DNA of 64,000 bases from JAWXBR01 sp046595995 (lineage in GTDB: Bacteria; Bacteroidota; Ignavibacteria; Kapaibacteriales; Kapaibacteriaceae). Positions 61,416 through 64,000 of the stretch are shown piece after piece. The stretch covers positions 62,001-126,000 of the forward strand of contig JBKJNB010000083.1 of the NCBI GenBank assembly GCA_046595995.1, read 5' to 3'. Made by a program: the position numbers and the translations under genes. The first letter of the stretch is position 1. Every line of letters starts with the position of its first letter. The notes under the pieces were generated by a model. The model saw only the letters and a program-made list of their open reading frames with translations, was not told where the DNA came from and did no database searches.

Positions 61416-62767
61416 CGGTTACTGAACGCGTGCAGACTTTCCTGCGCCGCATCGACGAACGCCGAGATCTGAATGCCTTTCTTTCGACGAATGACGAAGG
61501 TGCACTTCGAGACGCGAGCGCAAGCGATGAGCGTAATGCTGCTGGTCTAGCACGACCTCTCGAAGGACGTGTCGTTGCTTTAAAAGACAACATCTCGTTT
61601 AAAGGCCTACCGATGACGTGCGGATCGCGCATTCTCGAAGGTTTTAAACCAGTTTATAATGCCACTGTTGTTGAACGTCTTCGCAATGCGGGTGCAATTG
61701 TGATTGGCAAGACCAACATGGACGAATTCGCCATGGGCTCATCGAGTGAGACATCGTACTACGGTCCGGTCAAACACCCCATCGACACAACGCGTGTGCC
61801 AGGGGGCTCCTCAGGGGGCTCTGCCGTCGCTGTTGCTGACGGCATGTGCGACGTTGCACTCGGCTCCGACACAGGTGGTTCAATTCGACAGCCAGCTGCG
61901 TTTTGCGGCGTGTATGGCTTCAAGCCAACGTACGGACGTGTCTCGCGCTACGGCTTGGTGGCGTTTGCTTCGTCACTAGACCAGATTGGCGTCTTCGCAA
62001 ATTCCGTTGCTGAAGTTGCTGATACGTTCCACGTAATCAGTGGTCGAGACCCCATGGATAGCACCACGGTTGATGAGTCTATTACAAACGCATCAAATGT
62101 TGTTCGCAGTGTGGGTGGGCCCCGTCGTGTGGGCATGCTTAATCGTAAGGCACTAACCGGTTGCGACAAGTCCATCGTTGCAACGTACGACGCTTTCCTC
62201 GATCGTATTCGAAGCACGGGTGCTATAATAACTGAAGTTAGTATCCCCAATAGCGAGATTTGGATACCGACATACTTCGTTCTTGCAACAGCCGAAGCAT
62301 CGAGCAATCTTGCTCGCTTCGATGGCGTGCGATACGGGAAACGTGCGAGCACCACCGAAGACTTCATGACTGCTTTTCGCACCGAAGGTTTTGGTACAGA
62401 AGTAAAGCGTCGCATCATGCTCGGCACATATGTGTTGTCGAGCGGCTATTACGAAGCGTACTACCGAAAAGCGCAGCAAGCCCGCAGGCTCATTAGCAAT
62501 GCGTACGCAGAAATCTTCAAATCCGTTGACGTTCTTGCATTGCCAACAACACCAACCACAGCATTTGTACGAGGTGAAAAATCGGACCCATTACAAATGT
62601 GGCTCTCTGATTTCTTTACCGTAAGCGCAAACATTGCGGGCATACCTGCAATTAGTCTTCCATCAGGAACCGATGCATCTGGCTTGCCGATAGGCATGCA
62701 GTTGCAGGGCGCAATGATGCAAGACGAATCGTTGCTCGCAGCTACGGCAGCGATACCCGCGTCTTAG
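61412..62767 (+). CDS. gatA: Aspartyl/glutamyl-tRNA amidotransferase subunit A
   Basis: A 451-residue amidase. The Ser-cisSer-Lys triad is visible: lysine in VVALKDNISFKG, PGGSSGGSAVAVADG and GSDTGGSIRQPAAFCG. ISLPSGTDASGLPIGMQLQG is near the C-terminus. It works with GatB and GatC to make Gln-tRNA or Asn-tRNA. It ends about 20 residues earlier than many family members (AATAAIPAS then TAG), which may be a natural short end or a frameshift. The ATG overlaps the Tat gene stop. Confidence 0.94.
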   Translation: MTVTERVQTFLRRIDERRDLNAFLSTNDEGALRDASASDERNAAGLARPLEGRVVALKDNISFKGLPMTCGSRILEGFKPVYNATVVERLRNAGAIVIGKTNMDEFAMGSSSETSYYGPVKHPIDTTRVPGGSSGGSAVAVADGMCDVALGSDTGGSIRQPAAFCGVYGFKPTYGRVSRYGLVAFASSLDQIGVFANSVAEVADTFHVISGRDPMDSTTVDESITNASNVVRSVGGPRRVGMLNRKALTGCDKSIVATYDAFLDRIRSTGAIITEVSIPNSEIWIPTYFVLATAEASSNLARFDGVRYGKRASTTEDFMTAFRTEGFGTEVKRRIMLGTYVLSSGYYEAYYRKAQQARRLISNAYAEIFKSVDVLALPTTPTTAFVRGEKSDPLQMWLSDFFTVSANIAGIPAISLPSGTDASGLPIGMQLQGAMMQDESLLAATAAIPAS

Positions 62768-62790
62768 TCGATTACAGCGATTCGTGGAAT

Positions 62791-62805
62791 GCTTGCTTCG
62801 CAAGC
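62791..62805. terminator. Small hairpin between convergent gatA and osmC
   Basis: GCTTGC-TTC-GCAAGC forms a 6-bp stem with a 3-base loop. It may stop either transcript, but there is no U-run. Confidence 0.35.
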
Positions 62806-62807
62806 GC

Positions 62808-63218
62808 TCAGGCTGGCTGGTGGAACGTCACTGGTACCAGCACACGATCGGAAATCGAAAGCTTTACCGGACATGTGGTAACTGCGTTCGTTAGGACTTT
62901 CATTTCCTTGTCGTCAAACGGTGCGTTCAGAAAGATGTCAACGATAAGACGTCCGACGCGGCGTAATGGGTCGGCGGTCATTTCTTTTTTGACCACGACG
63001 CGAGTGCCAGCAAGAACCCACTCATTCTTTGCGGCTGCGATTCCCATAGTCGTTGCCATGCACGAGGCCAGTGAGGCTGCGAGCATGTCGGTAGGAGAGA
63101 AGCTCTCGCCACGCCCCTGATTGTCTACAGGAGCGTCCGTTGCAATGACAACGCCTGACGGACCGTGCTGGACCTTGCAGTGGAGGTCGCCCTCGTATGT
63201 AATCGTCATCTCAACCAT
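62808..63218 (-). CDS. OsmC/Ohr-family peroxiredoxin-like protein
   Basis: A 136-residue OsmC-fold protein. The two redox cysteines are in LAASLASCMATTMGIA and AVTTCPVKLSIS; FSPTDMLAASLASCM is the usual helix. Members reduce organic or inorganic hydroperoxides. It belongs to the shorter OsmC-like branch; the exact peroxide is unknown. Single gene, convergent with gatA. Confidence 0.92.
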   Translation of the reverse strand: MVEMTITYEGDLHCKVQHGPSGVVIATDAPVDNQGRGESFSPTDMLAASLASCMATTMGIAAAKNEWVLAGTRVVVKKEMTADPLRRVGRLIVDIFLNAPFDDKEMKVLTNAVTTCPVKLSISDRVLVPVTFHQPA

Positions 63219-63259
63219 ATGTCAAGATAACACGGCAAGCTCCCTTCCCCCATCTTTCG

Positions 63260-63267
63260 TAAATTTG
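63260..63267 (+). promoter_or_regulatory. Candidate -7 box of sucD
   Basis: TAAATTTG, a full match to the Bacteroidota TAnnTTTG element, lies 26 bp before the sucD ATG; AGGA precedes that ATG. Confidence 0.55.
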
Positions 63268-63293
63268 CGTCCTTATATCAGACAGGAAGCGCT

Positions 63294-64000
63294 ATGAGCG
63301 TACTCGTAAACAAGAAGTCAAAAATCCTCGTTCAGGGCATCACCGGAAGCGAAGGCACTTTTCACTCATCGCAGATGCTGCAATACGGCACCCAGGTTGT
63401 TGGTGGCGTTACACCGGGCAAAGGTGGCGTTATGTACAGCGGTAAGGGCGAGGACATCTTCACGAAGCCCGTACCCGTATTCAACACCGTCTCCGATGCT
63501 GTCGCAGCAACGGGCGCAGACGTATCCATCATCTTTGTACCAGCAGCCATGGCTGCGGATGCCATCCATGAAGCAATCGATGCTGGTATTGCTGTAATCG
63601 TCTGCATTACCGAAGGCATTCCGACTTCTGACATGATTCCTGTATATGCGGCACTTCAGAATTCTGGCAGCCGGCTTATCGGACCAAACTGTCCAGGCAT
63701 TATTACGCCAGGCGAGTGTAAGGTGGGCATCATGCCAGGCAACATCTTTACGTCGGGTCCGATCGGACTCGTCTCACGTTCTGGCACCCTTACGTACGAA
63801 GCAGTCAAGCAGCTTTCTGATGTCGGCCTAGGCCAGTCGACATGTATTGGTATCGGCGGCGATCCAATCGTCGGCACGAAGTTCATCGATGCCATCAAGC
63901 TGTTCAATGAAGACCCCGCTACCGAAGCTATCGTCATGATTGGTGAAATCGGTGGCAGCGCCGAAGAGGAAGCAGCCGAGTACATCAAAATGAACGTAAA
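63294..64000 (+). CDS. sucD: Succinyl-CoA ligase alpha subunit, 3' end outside window
   Basis: The first 235 codons of SucD are present. VLVNKKSKILVQGITGSEGT begins the CoA-binding domain; GGVTPGKGG, LIGPNCPGIITPGE and SRSGTLTYEAVKQL are typical. The phosphohistidine region would lie beyond the window. It makes succinate and ATP/GTP from succinyl-CoA in the TCA cycle. It starts a new transcript after the convergent osmC gene. Confidence 0.96.
   Translation, partial: MSVLVNKKSKILVQGITGSEGTFHSSQMLQYGTQVVGGVTPGKGGVMYSGKGEDIFTKPVPVFNTVSDAVAATGADVSIIFVPAAMAADAIHEAIDAGIAVIVCITEGIPTSDMIPVYAALQNSGSRLIGPNCPGIITPGECKVGIMPGNIFTSGPIGLVSRSGTLTYEAVKQLSDVGLGQSTCIGIGGDPIVGTKFIDAIKLFNEDPATEAIVMIGEIGGSAEEEAAEYIKMNV

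Overview
The window (about 53% GC by eye) looks like a chromosomal piece of a Bacteroidota/Chlorobi-group (FCB) bacterium, most like the Kapabacteria/Ignavibacteria-type lineages. Reasons: several secreted proteins end in type IX secretion (T9SS)-like C-terminal sorting domains; large choice-of-anchor-D (ASPM/SPD-2/Hydin-like) and delta-60 repeat surface proteins occur; promoters carry TAnnTTTG / TAAATTyG -7 boxes; and lipoproteins and OmpA-like envelope proteins are abundant. The lineage is an inference; no rRNA is present. I see no tRNA, rRNA, CRISPR array, intact insertion sequence or prophage.

Layout. 1-2420 (minus): GTPase der and a partial lipoprotein with Asp-box repeats. 2509-3471 (minus): an abutting pair, a HEPN-like protein and an unknown partner. 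3605-5073 (minus): a AAA+ ATPase of the kind seen in contractile injection system loci, coupled to a tiny upstream ORF. 5224-13896 (minus): three overlapping surface genes (Kelch/anchor-D T9SS protein, OmpA-like barrel, 1219-residue T9SS protein). 13969-14941 (plus): a broken small ORF and a Phd/VapC-like toxin-antitoxin pair. 14950-19763 (minus): MoxR ATPase, cysteine desulfurase, DcuC-like transporter and a non-catalytic M16 peptidase. 19780-26535 (plus): two SDRs, acylphosphatase, a patatin/outer-membrane barrel protein, a HIT-rhodanese fusion and a sigma-54 activator. 26589-27449 (minus): cyclase-family hydrolase. 27523-32821 (plus): ssb, an MCE protein, O-methyltransferase, a VWA-OmpA lipoprotein and a Tat-type flavin amine oxidase. 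32818-33144 (minus): MGMT-like protein. 33181-52840 (plus): FAD dehydrogenase, FKBP isomerase, desaturase, ABC-F ATPase, AbrB/VapC pair, aconitase, small membrane proteins, T9SS proteins, LysM transglycosylase, nucleotidyltransferase, metK, ahcY and small envelope proteins. 52847-58159 (minus): DUF1003 protein and the replication/repair set dnaN-recF-DUF721-gyrB. 58266-62767 (plus): psd-pssA (phosphatidylethanolamine synthesis), purS-purQ, two TatA/B-type proteins and gatA. 62808-63218 (minus): OsmC. 63294 onward (plus): partial sucD.

Functional themes: envelope construction and surface display (T9SS cargo, OmpA and patatin barrels, LysM transglycosylase, MCE, PE synthesis), the S-adenosylmethionine cycle (metK-ahcY), core DNA metabolism, and small toxin-antitoxin or HEPN modules.

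The most unusual signals are at DNA level. The octamer AAGGGGCT/AGCCCCTT occurs about 22 times where about 2 are expected. A 27-bp ATTCCGGGA...TCCCGGAAT palindrome occurs three times between genes. A 9-bp GCGCCCCTT unit is repeated in tandem next to a lipoprotein gene. Several genes have short tandem duplications exactly across their start or stop codon.
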